Assembly (NCBI RefSeq): GCF_031457275.1
Contig: NZ_JAVDWH010000001.1
Coordinates: 1,364,001-1,428,000, forward strand
Direction of reading: 5' to 3'
DNA: 64,000 nucleotides
Source of the DNA: Aeromicrobium panaciterrae
GTDB lineage: Bacteria > Actinomycetota > Actinomycetes > Propionibacteriales > Nocardioidaceae
Part shown: positions 9,733-18,207 of the stretch, one piece after another
Numbering within the stretch: position 1 is the stretch's first letter
How the letters are laid out: each line of letters starts with the position of its first letter
Translations under genes and position numbers: made by a program
The notes under the pieces: generated by a model
The model's database searches: none
The model's input: the letters and a program-made list of their open reading frames with translations, nothing else
What the model was told of the DNA's origin: nothing

Positions 9733-10440
9733 GTGAGGGTCGAACGAGAAGAGACACGGGCCGAGATCGCCCGACGTCGGCTCGCTCAGCTCGCCGCATC
9801 GTTCGATGCCGAGCTGCCACCGCCCGACGATGAGCCGGCCATCGAGCGTCAGCGGCGACGTCTAGAGGTCCCGCACGTCAGGGTCCTGGCGACCCTTTCC
9901 ACTGCGGCATCGGTGTTGCTCGTCTGGTGGCTGCTGTCCTCGCGCCCGGAAACCAGCGAACCGCAGGCGCCGTTGGCCTTTGCGACAACAGAGGCCGCCT
10001 CGCACCAGAAGCCGATCGACGACTTGGTGATCGATGTCGTCGGCAAGGTTCGCAAGCCCGGGATCGTCACGGTCCCCACGGGTTCGCGCGTCTACGAGGC
10101 AATCGAGGCTGCCGGTGGACTCAAAGGAAGAGTCGACACGAGTGCGCTCAACATGGCGCGCGTGCTCAGCGACGGCGAACAACTCCTGGTGGGTCAGGAT
10201 CCGGCTGAGGTTCCCGCTGCTGCCGCGGCACCGGGCGGTCTCACAACGACCAAGGTCAATCTGAACACCGCCACGGCCGAGCAACTCGACACTTTGCCTG
10301 GGGTCGGGCCGGTCACAGCGCAGTCGATCCTGAGCTGGCGTACGGAAAACGGCCGCTTCGGCTCGGTTGAGGACCTCCTGGAGGTCAAGGGCATCGGCGA
10401 CGCCACCTTGGCTGAGTTGCGAGATCTCGTCACGGTCTGA
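9733..10440 (+). CDS. comEA: ComEA family helix-hairpin-helix DNA-binding protein
   Basis: This 235-residue protein has a cytoplasmic N-terminal tail (Arg/Glu-rich), one transmembrane segment at about 55-72 ('VLATLSTAASVLLVWWLL'), an SLBB domain ('DLVIDVVGKVRKPGIVTVP', 'VYEAIEAAGGL') and a C-terminal tandem helix-hairpin-helix domain ('VNLNTATAEQLDTLPGVGP', 'FGSVEDLLEVKGIG'). ComEA binds incoming double-stranded DNA outside the membrane during transformation. The TGATG junction at 10438-10442 couples it to comEC. Competence in this organism is not proven; these two genes are widespread in actinobacteria. Confidence 0.92.
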   Translation: MRVEREETRAEIARRRLAQLAASFDAELPPPDDEPAIERQRRRLEVPHVRVLATLSTAASVLLVWWLLSSRPETSEPQAPLAFATTEAASHQKPIDDLVIDVVGKVRKPGIVTVPTGSRVYEAIEAAGGLKGRVDTSALNMARVLSDGEQLLVGQDPAEVPAAAAAPGGLTTTKVNLNTATAEQLDTLPGVGPVTAQSILSWRTENGRFGSVEDLLEVKGIGDATLAELRDLVTV

Positions 10441-12647
10441 TGCACGACCTGCGCATGGCCGCGCCTGCGCTCCTGTGCTGGGCGGTTGCGGCCACGCTCG
10501 TGACCTCAGGCGCCAACGCGGCACTGGTGGTCGCCTTGGTGTGTGTGCTGGCCGCTGGGATCGCTGCCAGACGTCCATCGGTGGCCGTTCTCGCGATCAC
10601 GGTCGCCGCCATAGCCGCATCCTGCGCATGGCGACTCAACGCGATCGAGCACTCACCTGTGACGCAGCTGGCCGCCGAGCACCGCATTGCGACGCTGGAC
10701 GTGGAGGTCAGGCGCGATGCGACGACCTTCCAACAGCACGGCCAGGAGTCGATCGTCGTCGAACTGCTCGTTCGTCGAGTCGTCTCGCGCGACATGGACG
10801 TACGCACCCGCGATCGTGTCACTGCGTTCATCGACGGATCGGCTGACGACCTGGTCGTCGGGCGCCGGCTGACGATCATCGGCCGACTCGCACCGTCTGA
10901 CGCAACCGATGAGGCGGCCGTGATCGATGTCGTACGTCGAGGACCCACCGATCGAGCGAGCTGGTGGTGGGAGGTGTCCGAGACGGTGCGCGAGGGGGTG
11001 CGCACGTCAGTCGAGCGAACTGCGGATGAACCGCGAGCACTCGTGCCAGCCCTGGTCGATGGTGACGACAGTCGGGTCAGTGACGAGGTCAAGGAGGACT
11101 TCCGGCGTGCGGGACTGACGCACCTGATGGCCGTCTCGGGGACGAACCTGACGATCGTGCTCGCCGTCTTGCTCGTCGTAGGACGTGCAGTCGGCGTACG
11201 TCGGCGTGGGCTCTGGGTTCTCGGAGCGGTGTCGATCGTCGGGTTCGTGATCCTCGCGCGCCCCGATCCCAGCGTCGTCCGGGCGGCAGCCATGGGTGCG
11301 GTCGGCGTCGCGGCGCTCGGCTACGGGCATCGCGGTGGCGTACGCGCTCTCGCCTGGGCGATCATCGCGTTGCTGTTCATCGACCCGTGGTTGTCACGCT
11401 CGGCGGGCTTCGTCCTGTCGGTGTGCGCCACGGCTGGGATCCTGCTTCTTGCACCGGTGATGGTTCGCCCGCTGCTGCGGTGGATGCCTCGCTGGTGCGC
11501 TTTGGCGATCGCGGTGCCACTGGCAGCCCAACTCGCCTGTACTCCGGCCATTGCCGCGATCTCTGGACAGGTTTCGCTGGTCGCAGTGGTCGCGAACCTA
11601 CTGGCCGCACCGGCAGTCGCTCCCGCGACGGTGGCTGGCCTGCTCGGCGGGCTGGTCGCCCTGGTATCGCCTCCACTCGCCCATGTCGTCGGCTTCGTGG
11701 CCGGTGCGGCTGCGAGCTGGATCCTGGAGGTCGGCCATCGGGCTGCCTCGCTTGAGGCCGCTTCGTTGGCATGGCGCGCGCCGTGGCAGCTCCTGCTCGT
11801 CGTAGTCCCAACTGTGGCCTGGGCGATCGTTCGGATCTCGGCTCGTCCAGTGCTGTTCGGCGGGATAGCGCTGGGCTTGCTCGTTGCGATCTGGCGGCCG
11901 CCTCACCCCGGCTGGCCTCCAGAATCGTGGTTAATGGTCGCTTGTGATGTCGGCCAAGGCGACGCGACCGTGCTCAACGTTGGAGATGGCACCGCGGTCG
12001 TTGTCGATGCAGGTCCCGAACCGGCGGCAATCGACCGGTGTCTCGACCGACTCGACGTGCACCACATTCGACTGATGGTTTTCACTCACGGTCATGCCGA
12101 CCACGTCGACGGATGGCGTGGAGTCGTGCGTGGTCGACAGGTCGATCAGGTTGCCGTTGGTCCGACTGGTGGGCCGGGCGCCAGGCCTCACGTCGCCGTA
12201 CCCGGGGAGACGTTCACGGTCGGGGCGATCGCGGCTGAGGTGCTGTGGCCGCCACGGTCAGAGCCGCTGCCCGTGACCGACGGATCGAGTGCCAACAACG
12301 TCAGCGTCGTCCTCGCCGTACGCGTGCATGGCGTACGAATCCTGCTGACGGGTGACATCGAGCCCGAAGCCCAGGCGAGGCTCATGCTGCAACATCCCGA
12401 GCTATCTGCCGAGGTCATGAAGATGCCGCACCACGGCAGCGCCAGGCAGTCAGAGGCATTCCTAGACGCGGTCGGTGCCAGCATCGTGACGGTTAGCGCG
12501 GGCGTCGACAACGACTACGGTCACCCTGCCGCGAAGGCACTGGCCATGCTGCGGGAGCGCGGCGCTGAGTGGTGGCGTACCGACACAGATGGCGACATTG
12601 CCGTGGTCCTGCGTGACGGGCGCCTTCTTGTGGCCACGACCCAATAG
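10440..12647 (+). CDS. comEC: ComEC/Rec2 family DNA-uptake channel with MBL domain
   Basis: The 735-residue protein is the predicted DNA-translocating channel of natural transformation. The N-terminal part has two or three transmembrane helices and an OB-like region; the Competence domain begins near 'LTHLMAVSGTNLTIVLAVLL' and carries many membrane helices. The C-terminal metallo-beta-lactamase-like domain has 'VACDVGQGDATVLNVG', 'FTHGHADHVDGW' at about residue 548, 'ILLTGDIE' and 'MPHHGSA', so the metal ligands appear intact and it could act as a nuclease. Translation is coupled to comEA by a 1-base TGATG overlap. The TAG stop codon is part of the TAGTCT -10 box of holA. Confidence 0.93.
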   Translation: MHDLRMAAPALLCWAVAATLVTSGANAALVVALVCVLAAGIAARRPSVAVLAITVAAIAASCAWRLNAIEHSPVTQLAAEHRIATLDVEVRRDATTFQQHGQESIVVELLVRRVVSRDMDVRTRDRVTAFIDGSADDLVVGRRLTIIGRLAPSDATDEAAVIDVVRRGPTDRASWWWEVSETVREGVRTSVERTADEPRALVPALVDGDDSRVSDEVKEDFRRAGLTHLMAVSGTNLTIVLAVLLVVGRAVGVRRRGLWVLGAVSIVGFVILARPDPSVVRAAAMGAVGVAALGYGHRGGVRALAWAIIALLFIDPWLSRSAGFVLSVCATAGILLLAPVMVRPLLRWMPRWCALAIAVPLAAQLACTPAIAAISGQVSLVAVVANLLAAPAVAPATVAGLLGGLVALVSPPLAHVVGFVAGAAASWILEVGHRAASLEAASLAWRAPWQLLLVVVPTVAWAIVRISARPVLFGGIALGLLVAIWRPPHPGWPPESWLMVACDVGQGDATVLNVGDGTAVVVDAGPEPAAIDRCLDRLDVHHIRLMVFTHGHADHVDGWRGVVRGRQVDQVAVGPTGGPGARPHVAVPGETFTVGAIAAEVLWPPRSEPLPVTDGSSANNVSVVLAVRVHGVRILLTGDIEPEAQARLMLQHPELSAEVMKMPHHGSARQSEAFLDAVGASIVTVSAGVDNDYGHPAAKALAMLRERGAEWWRTDTDGDIAVVLRDGRLLVATTQ

Positions 12648-12650
12648 TCT
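12645..12650 (+). promoter_or_regulatory. holA -10 box overlapping comEC stop
   Basis: TAGTCT shares its first three bases with the comEC stop codon and sits exactly 6 bases before GTG 12657. Confidence 0.5.
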
Positions 12651-12656
12651 GTCCAC

Positions 12657-13628
12657 GTGGCTTCGGCATTCGGCAAGATTCTCCTCATCTCAGGCAATGC
12701 CGAGTTCCTCGCTGAGCGCACGCGCGCACGCGCGATTGCCGCCGTGACCGCGGAGCACGCGGACTGCGAAGTGTCCGAGGCGAGTGCGAGCGGCCTCCAG
12801 GCTGGCGAGCTCGCTGGCCTGACCAGCGCTTCGCTGTTCAGCGATAACACCGCGCTCGTCATCACCGACCTTCAGGACACCGGAGATGCCGCCCAGGCCG
12901 AACTCCTCGCATACTGCGAAAGCCCGTCGCCCGAGATCGCCCTCGTACTGGTGCACGGCGGGGGAGCCAAGGGCAAGGGACTGCTCGACAAGCTCCGCAA
13001 GCTGCCTGCCGTCAGCGAGGTCAAGCTCGAAGCGCCCAAATACGAACGCGACTACGCGCAGTGGGTGCACACCGAGTTCCGTGATCTCGGCACCCGCATC
13101 GACCAAGAAGCCGCGACGCTTCTCGTTGCATCAGTCGGCCAGGACCTGCGATCACTCGCCGGTGCGGCTGACCAACTCGTCTCCACTGTCGAACGTGGAA
13201 CCGAGATCAGCGCAAGCATTGTGCGGCGCTATTTCGGTGGTCGTGCCGACGTACGCGGCTACGAAATTGCTGATGCCGCGATAGATGGACGGATCAACGT
13301 CGCACTTGAGCAGGCTCGATGGGCCGAGGCAGCCAAGGTCGCGCCGGTGCTGATCACGAGTGCTTTCGCCAGTGGTCTGCGATCGCTCGCCAAACTGTCA
13401 TCGGCCCCGTCCGGTATGCGTGACAACGATCTGGCCGCACAGGTCGGCGCGCCCCCGTTCAAGATCCGCGCCATGCGACAGCAGCTACGCGCATGGGAGC
13501 CCGACGGACTCGCCAAGGCACTCGACGCCGTCGCGCAAGCCGATCTCGACGTGAAGGGCGGCGCTGCCGACCCCGCCTATGCAATCGAGCGGATGGTGCT
13601 CAAGGTCGCAGCCCAGCGGCGACGCTGA
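12657..13628 (+). CDS. holA: DNA polymerase III subunit delta
   Basis: HolA is the clamp-loader subunit that opens the beta sliding clamp. The 323-residue length fits. Family features are an N-terminal Rossmann-like AAA+ region ('ILLISGNAEFLAERTRARAI'), 'ASLFSDNTALVITDLQD', and the characteristic middle segment 'KYERDYAQWVHTEFRDLG', followed by 'ASVGQDLRSLAGAADQLVS' and a helical collar domain 'PFKIRAMRQQLRAWEPDGL'. The comEA-comEC-holA order is common in actinobacteria. It ends with a TGATG overlap into the membrane acyltransferase-like gene. The usual downstream neighbour rpsT follows that insertion, convergently. Confidence 0.93.
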   Translation: MASAFGKILLISGNAEFLAERTRARAIAAVTAEHADCEVSEASASGLQAGELAGLTSASLFSDNTALVITDLQDTGDAAQAELLAYCESPSPEIALVLVHGGGAKGKGLLDKLRKLPAVSEVKLEAPKYERDYAQWVHTEFRDLGTRIDQEAATLLVASVGQDLRSLAGAADQLVSTVERGTEISASIVRRYFGGRADVRGYEIADAAIDGRINVALEQARWAEAAKVAPVLITSAFASGLRSLAKLSSAPSGMRDNDLAAQVGAPPFKIRAMRQQLRAWEPDGLAKALDAVAQADLDVKGGAADPAYAIERMVLKVAAQRRR

Positions 13629-14770
13629 TGCCACGCCCCGGCAGCCGTATCGAGGCAGTAGACCTCGCGCGTGGGCTCGCCCTGATCGGGATGATGTTTA
13701 CCCACATCGGTCCCCATTGGATGAACAAGAATCCACCAGTTGGCGATGTGATCGCGGGTGGTCGAGCGGCCCCGTTGTTTGCCTTGTTGGCCGGAGTTGC
13801 ACTGACGATTGTTCATCAACGTGATCCGCGCGGCGCCGGATCAACGCGCGCGACCTGGATCAGGGCGGTCCTCCTCATCGCGCTGGGACTCGCGCTTGGC
13901 TCGCTGGAACACGTGCCGATGTTCATCATCTTGGCCTATTACGGCGTGATGATCGTCCTGGTTCTGCCGTTCCGACGGCTGTCGACCACGTGGCTATTTG
14001 TGCTGGGAACCGTGTGGGCGCTCGTCGCTCCGGTCGTTCTGCTCTGGGCGCAGCGAGAGAAGCAGGTCTACACCCAGCAGACCGAGTGGGCAGATCTCCA
14101 GCACCCCGGCGAGCTGTTCATGGAGATCGTCGTGTGGGGGATCTACCCGGTCGGCGTCTGGATCGCATACGTGCTGATCGGTATGGCGATTGGGCGGCTC
14201 GACCTGCGCAGCGTGAAGGTCGCGTGGCGGCTTGTCGCAACGGGTGTCGCGCTCGTCGTGTCGACTTTGGCGGCCGGGATGGTGGCGATCAAGGCGGGAG
14301 TGTTCGACGACCTGCTCGACGGCACGTGGCGCGGACTGTTCGTGGGTCCCGTCTATCCCTATGAGCGACCGACCTGGGATGAGTTGTTGCTCGTCGGTCA
14401 ACACACGTCGCGACCGCTGGGCATGCTGAGCGCGATTGGCTCGGCGATCCTGGTCGTTGGCTTGTGTGCCCTACTGGTCAAGGTTCCTTGGGCGCGACTG
14501 GTTCTGACGCCGGTTCGTGCGGCGGGCGCTATGACTCTCACGCTCTACACAGTTCACGTGCTGTGGTCGTGGCGCCTCAGGGTCGATTTCCTGCACGACC
14601 ATCCCGGCGGAGTCCACGAGGGCACCTACGAGATCTGGCTGCTGCAGGTCGTGGTGTTGGCGGCTGCGGCAACCATCTGGAGCCTGTCGTTCGGCAAGGG
14701 CCCACTCGAGTGGCTCGTACGACGGCTGTCCGTGTGGGGAAAAGAAAAAAGCGCCCCGAAGGGCGCTTGA
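13628..14770 (+). CDS. DUF1624/DUF418-type membrane protein (acyltransferase-like)
   Basis: The ATG at 13628 overlaps the holA stop (TGATG). The 380-residue product starts 'RIEAVDLARGLALIGMMFTH', typical of the heparan-alpha-glucosaminide N-acetyltransferase-like/DUF1624 family, and ends with the DUF418-like 'GAMTLTLYTVHVLWSW'. About eight to ten transmembrane helices are visible. Family members are thought to transfer acyl groups across or at the membrane, but the donor and acceptor here are unknown. The last 35 bases of the gene contain the rpsT terminator read from the other strand, so the final residues 'GKEKSAPKGA' are encoded by terminator sequence. Confidence 0.78.
   Translation: MPRPGSRIEAVDLARGLALIGMMFTHIGPHWMNKNPPVGDVIAGGRAAPLFALLAGVALTIVHQRDPRGAGSTRATWIRAVLLIALGLALGSLEHVPMFIILAYYGVMIVLVLPFRRLSTTWLFVLGTVWALVAPVVLLWAQREKQVYTQQTEWADLQHPGELFMEIVVWGIYPVGVWIAYVLIGMAIGRLDLRSVKVAWRLVATGVALVVSTLAAGMVAIKAGVFDDLLDGTWRGLFVGPVYPYERPTWDELLLVGQHTSRPLGMLSAIGSAILVVGLCALLVKVPWARLVLTPVRAAGAMTLTLYTVHVLWSWRLRVDFLHDHPGGVHEGTYEIWLLQVVVLAAAATIWSLSFGKGPLEWLVRRLSVWGKEKSAPKGA
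14736..14770 (-). terminator. rho-independent terminator of rpsT
   Basis: On the minus strand an 8-bp GC-rich stem (14761-14768 with 14749-14756) closes a UUCG tetraloop and is followed by a run of six T with more T-rich sequence. It starts 18 bases after the rpsT stop. It lies entirely inside the 3' end of the opposing coding region. Confidence 0.92.
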
Positions 14771-14785
14771 TTCACGAGGCGTACG

Positions 14786-15046
14786 TCAGAGAGACGCGGC
14801 CTTCTTGGCAATAGCCGACTTGCGGTTGGCTGCCTGGTTCTTGTGGATGACCTTCTTGGAAGCTGCCTTGTCGAGCTTCTTGGTGGCTTCACCAGCGAGC
14901 TTCTTGGCTTCGTCCTTGTTGCCAGCCTCGACAGCCTCGGTGAAACGACGGATCGAGGTCTTGAGAGCGGAGCGCACGGACTTGTTGCGCTCGCGAGCCA
15001 GCTCGTTCTGCCGGTTGCGCTTGATCTGCGACTTGATATTCGCCAC
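14786..15046 (-). CDS. rpsT: 30S ribosomal protein S20
   Basis: The 86-residue basic protein begins '[20 protein letters not shown]' and ends '[13 protein letters not shown]', which is unmistakable S20, a primary 16S rRNA-binding protein of the small subunit. Start, length and the strong terminator at its 3' end agree. It is convergent with the membrane acyltransferase-like gene. The upstream 230 bases hold its promoter (not resolved) and a repeat-like hairpin region. Confidence 0.97.
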   Translation of the reverse strand: MANIKSQIKRNRQNELARERNKSVRSALKTSIRRFTEAVEAGNKDEAKKLAGEATKKLDKAASKKVIHKNQAANRKSAIAKKAASL

Positions 15047-15180
15047 GGGGCAAACCTGTTTCTCTTGAAGGATGGTGATGCGAAAGTTGATGTGACGCGC
15101 CGAAGCACGCGACCACCAACTCTATCAGCGCAGGCGCACGCCGCCAAAATTGGCGAGGCTGAGCGAGCTCTGCGAGCGAA

Positions 15181-15240
15181 CGCCGAGGCAGGTTGAGCGA
15201 ATCGCGCCGAAGGCGCCAGGAAGGTCGAAACCTGGTGAGG
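15181..15240. repeat. REP-like palindromic intergenic element
   Basis: A central hairpin GCGCC-GAA-GGCGC (15204-15216) is flanked by CAGGTT (15189-15194) and its complement AACCTG (15229-15234). Neighbouring words such as GAGCGAA and GGTCGAAACC recall the palindromic intergenic region at 63841-63960. Membership of a dispersed repeat family is inferred; no copy count is possible here. Confidence 0.4.
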
Positions 15241-15264
15241 TGACTCCCAACCGTGACGTGGCTC

Positions 15265-15270
15265 TATTCT
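15265..15270 (+). promoter_or_regulatory. -10 box of the 15277 gene (leaderless)
   Basis: TATTCT is followed by exactly 6 bases and ATG 15277, which argues against the upstream GTG at 15253 as start. Confidence 0.5.
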
Positions 15271-15276
15271 GCTGTC

Positions 15277-15615
15277 ATGCAGACGCTCTATGACGTTCTC
15301 GTCTGGGTCCATGTGGCGAGCTGGGCAGTGGTGTTGCTCGGATACCTCAAGGACATCCGCGGTCCGAAGGTCAACCTCTGGATGGCCCACGGCCTCTCGG
15401 CGGCACTTGTTCTGGGTCTGACGCTCGTCGCTATTGCCTCGATGAGTGACGACGTGGCCGACCCCAACAACGCGAAGGTTGGCGTCAAACTCGTCATCGC
15501 CTTCGTCGCCGTGGGGCTGGCTCACTCGACCCGCAAGAGGCCCGCGCCCAACCCGATCGCGCACGTGGTCGCGGCGCTCGTGGTCGTCAACGTGGCACTC
15601 GCATACCTCTGGTGA
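15277..15615 (+). CDS. small four-helix membrane protein, unknown function
   Basis: The 112-residue protein from ATG 15277 is almost entirely hydrophobic, with about four transmembrane segments: 'LYDVLVWVHVASWAVVLLGYL', 'LSAALVLGLTLVAIASM', 'VGVKLVIAFVAVGLAHS' and 'AHVVAALVVVNVALAYLW'. 'WVHVASWAVVLLGYL' resembles the start of small integral membrane proteins found next to lepA in related actinobacteria. No catalytic motif is recognised. It lies 35 bases upstream of lepA and has its own apparent leaderless promoter. Confidence 0.75.
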   Translation: MQTLYDVLVWVHVASWAVVLLGYLKDIRGPKVNLWMAHGLSAALVLGLTLVAIASMSDDVADPNNAKVGVKLVIAFVAVGLAHSTRKRPAPNPIAHVVAALVVVNVALAYLW

Positions 15616-15650
15616 TCTGAGGCCGTCCCAGATGGGACAATGGAGTCACC

Positions 15651-17504
15651 ATGAGTTCCAGCCCCGTACCCCAGCCCGGGGCCACCGACCCGCAGATCCT
15701 GCGCAACTTCTGCATCATCGCGCACATCGATCACGGCAAGTCGACGTTGGCCGACCGCATGCTGCAGCACACCGGTGTCGTCGACGGCCGCGACATGAAG
15801 GCTCAGTACCTCGACCGGATGGACATCGAGCGCGAGCGCGGCATCACGATCAAGAGCCAGGCCGTACGCATGCCGTTCACCAAGTCGAGTGGTGACGACG
15901 CGGGCAAGGTCTACATCCTCAACATGATCGACACTCCCGGCCACGTCGACTTCACGTACGAAGTCAGCCGCAGCCTGGAAGCGTGCGAAGGCGCAATCCT
16001 GCTCGTCGACGCTGCACAGGGCATCGAGGCGCAGACGCTCGCCAACCTCTATCTCGCGATCGACGCGGACCTCGACATCATCCCGGTGCTCAACAAGATC
16101 GACCTGCCGGGTGCGCAGCCCGAGAAGTACGCCGCGGAGATCGCCGGCATCATCGGCGGCAACCCCGACGACGTACTCCGTGTTTCGGCCAAGACGGGTC
16201 AGGGTGTTGAGGAGCTCCTCAACCTGATCGTCGACGAGATTCCGCCGCCAAAGGGCGACCCGGATGCTCCGCCGCGCGCGCTGATCTTCGACTCGGTCTA
16301 CGACACCTACCGCGGCGTCGTCACGTATGTCCGTGTGTTCGACGGCAAGCTCTCGCACCGCGACAAGATCAAGATGATGTCGACGGGCGCCGTGCACGAA
16401 ATGCTCGAAGTCGGTGTCATCTCACCCGAGCCAGTGAAGGCCAGCGATCTCGGCGTGGGCGAGGTTGGCTACTTGATCACCGGTGTGAAGGAAGTGCGTC
16501 AGTCGCGAGTCGGCGACACCGTGACCTCCAACATTCGCGGTGCAACGGAACCGCTCGGTGGCTACAAGAGCCCCGTACCGATGGTGTTTGCCGGTCTCTA
16601 CCCGCTCGACGGCGACGACTACCCGACACTGCGAGACGCGCTCGAGAAGCTCCAGCTCAACGACGCGGCCCTGGTTTACGAGCCCGAGTCGTCCGGTGCA
16701 CTTGGATTTGGCTTCCGCATCGGCTTCCTCGGCCTGCTGCACCTCGAGATCGTGCGCGAGCGCCTGGAGCGTGAGTTCAACCTCGAGCTCATCTCGACCG
16801 CGCCAAACGTCGTCTACCGAGTCGAGATGGAGGACGGCAAGGAAATCGTCGTCACCAACCCGTCGGAGTACCCCGAGGGCAAGATCGACAAGGTCTTCGA
16901 GCCGGTCGTACGCGCCACCGTGCTCAGCCCCACCGACTACATCGGCACGATCATGGAGCTCTGCCAGGCACGTCGTGGCCAGCTCATCGGCATGGACTAT
17001 CTCTCCGAGGATCGTGTCGAGATCAAGTACACGCTGCCGATGGGCGAGATCATGTTCGACTTCTTCGACGCGCTCAAGAGCCGTACGAAGGGCTATGCCT
17101 CGCTCGACTACGAACCCACGGGTGAGCAGGCTTCGGATCTCGTGAAGGTCGACGTCCTTCTCCAGGGCGAGGTTGTCGACGCGTTCAGCGCGATCGTCCA
17201 CCGCGACAACTCGTACGCCTATGGCGTCTCGCTCGCCTCGAAGCTCAAGGAACTCATCCCGCGCCAGCAGTTCGAGGTGCCCATCCAGGCCGCCATCGGT
17301 GCGCGCGTCATCGCCCGCGAGAACATCCGCGCGATCCGCAAGGACGTCCTCGCCAAGTGCTACGGCGGCGACATCAGCCGCAAGCGCAAGCTCCTCGAGA
17401 AGCAAAAAGAGGGCAAGAAGCGCATGAAGATGGTGGGTCGCGTCGAGGTGCCGCAAGAGGCCTTCATCGCAGCTCTCTCGACCGGCGACGCCGACAAGAA
17501 GTAG
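15651..17504 (+). CDS. lepA: elongation factor 4 (LepA GTPase)
   Basis: The 617-residue translational GTPase associates with the ribosome and affects initiation/elongation. Motifs are G1 '[15 protein letters not shown]', G2 '[11 protein letters not shown]', G3 'DTPGHVDF' and G4 'NKIDLPGA'. The LepA-specific C-terminal domain carries '[20 protein letters not shown]', '[19 protein letters not shown]' and '[20 protein letters not shown]'. The length is slightly longer than the usual 600. It is followed after 4 bases by the MOSC gene, suggesting co-transcription. Confidence 0.97.
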   Translation: MSSSPVPQPGATDPQILRNFCIIAHIDHGKSTLADRMLQHTGVVDGRDMKAQYLDRMDIERERGITIKSQAVRMPFTKSSGDDAGKVYILNMIDTPGHVDFTYEVSRSLEACEGAILLVDAAQGIEAQTLANLYLAIDADLDIIPVLNKIDLPGAQPEKYAAEIAGIIGGNPDDVLRVSAKTGQGVEELLNLIVDEIPPPKGDPDAPPRALIFDSVYDTYRGVVTYVRVFDGKLSHRDKIKMMSTGAVHEMLEVGVISPEPVKASDLGVGEVGYLITGVKEVRQSRVGDTVTSNIRGATEPLGGYKSPVPMVFAGLYPLDGDDYPTLRDALEKLQLNDAALVYEPESSGALGFGFRIGFLGLLHLEIVRERLEREFNLELISTAPNVVYRVEMEDGKEIVVTNPSEYPEGKIDKVFEPVVRATVLSPTDYIGTIMELCQARRGQLIGMDYLSEDRVEIKYTLPMGEIMFDFFDALKSRTKGYASLDYEPTGEQASDLVKVDVLLQGEVVDAFSAIVHRDNSYAYGVSLASKLKELIPRQQFEVPIQAAIGARVIARENIRAIRKDVLAKCYGGDISRKRKLLEKQKEGKKRMKMVGRVEVPQEAFIAALSTGDADKK

Positions 17505-17508
17505 CCAC

Positions 17509-18144
17509 GTGGCGTTCGTCGAGTCGGTCAATGTCGGTACGGCGGTCGACGTGCCGTGGGGGCAGCTCAAGCGCACCGCGATCGACAAACGGCCTGTCAT
17601 CGGCCCCGTACGTGTTCACACGCTGGGCGTCGGCGATGACGAGATCGCGGATCTGGTGAACCACGGTCGCGAGATGCAGGCTGTGTACGCCTACTCCCGC
17701 GAGGATCTCGACACGTGGGCCGACATCCTCGGCCGAACGCTGAGCGCTGGCCAGTTCGGTGAGAACCTCACGACCCAGGGCATCGACCTGAACGCAGTGC
17801 ACGCGGGGGACCGGTGGCGCATTGGCGGCGCACTCCTCGAAGTGTCGGGCGTACGTATCCCCTGCTCGGTGTTCCAGGGCTTCCTCGACGAGCCGCACTG
17901 GGTGAAGCGATTCACCCAAGGAGGGTTGCCCGGCCCATACCTTCGAGTGATCGAAGAGGGCGACATTTCGGCCGGCGACGAGATCGAAATCGTGGAGGAA
18001 CGCAGCCACGAGATCACGATCGACTTCCTGTTCCGCGCGCTCACAACCGAGCGTGATTTGATCCCGGCTTTGGGGGCCGAGCCGAGGCTCGAACCCTTCG
18101 TCCGCAGACGCCTCGGTGAGCGTGCGGACACGCCTCACAAGTGA
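17509..18144 (+). CDS. MOSC domain-containing protein
   Basis: The 211-residue protein from GTG 17509 starts 4 bases behind lepA. It has the MOSC (molybdenum cofactor sulfurase C-terminal) pattern: an N-terminal beta strand region, 'GDDEIADLVNHGREMQAVYAY', 'LSAGQFGENLTTQGID', 'IGGALLEVSGVRIPCSVFQGF' with the conserved Cys of MOSC proteins, and 'PGPYLRVIEEGDISAGDEIEI'. YiiM-type MOSC proteins bind molybdenum cofactor and reduce N-hydroxylated compounds. The Moco ligand role of Cys is inferred. A short helical tail follows the MOSC fold. Confidence 0.88.
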   Translation: MAFVESVNVGTAVDVPWGQLKRTAIDKRPVIGPVRVHTLGVGDDEIADLVNHGREMQAVYAYSREDLDTWADILGRTLSAGQFGENLTTQGIDLNAVHAGDRWRIGGALLEVSGVRIPCSVFQGFLDEPHWVKRFTQGGLPGPYLRVIEEGDISAGDEIEIVEERSHEITIDFLFRALTTERDLIPALGAEPRLEPFVRRRLGERADTPHK

Positions 18145-18207
18145 CCCAGCGGTAGGTTAGGGTGATCCGCACCACATCCCCCCAGTACGCGCGTATGAAG
18201 GAATGTC

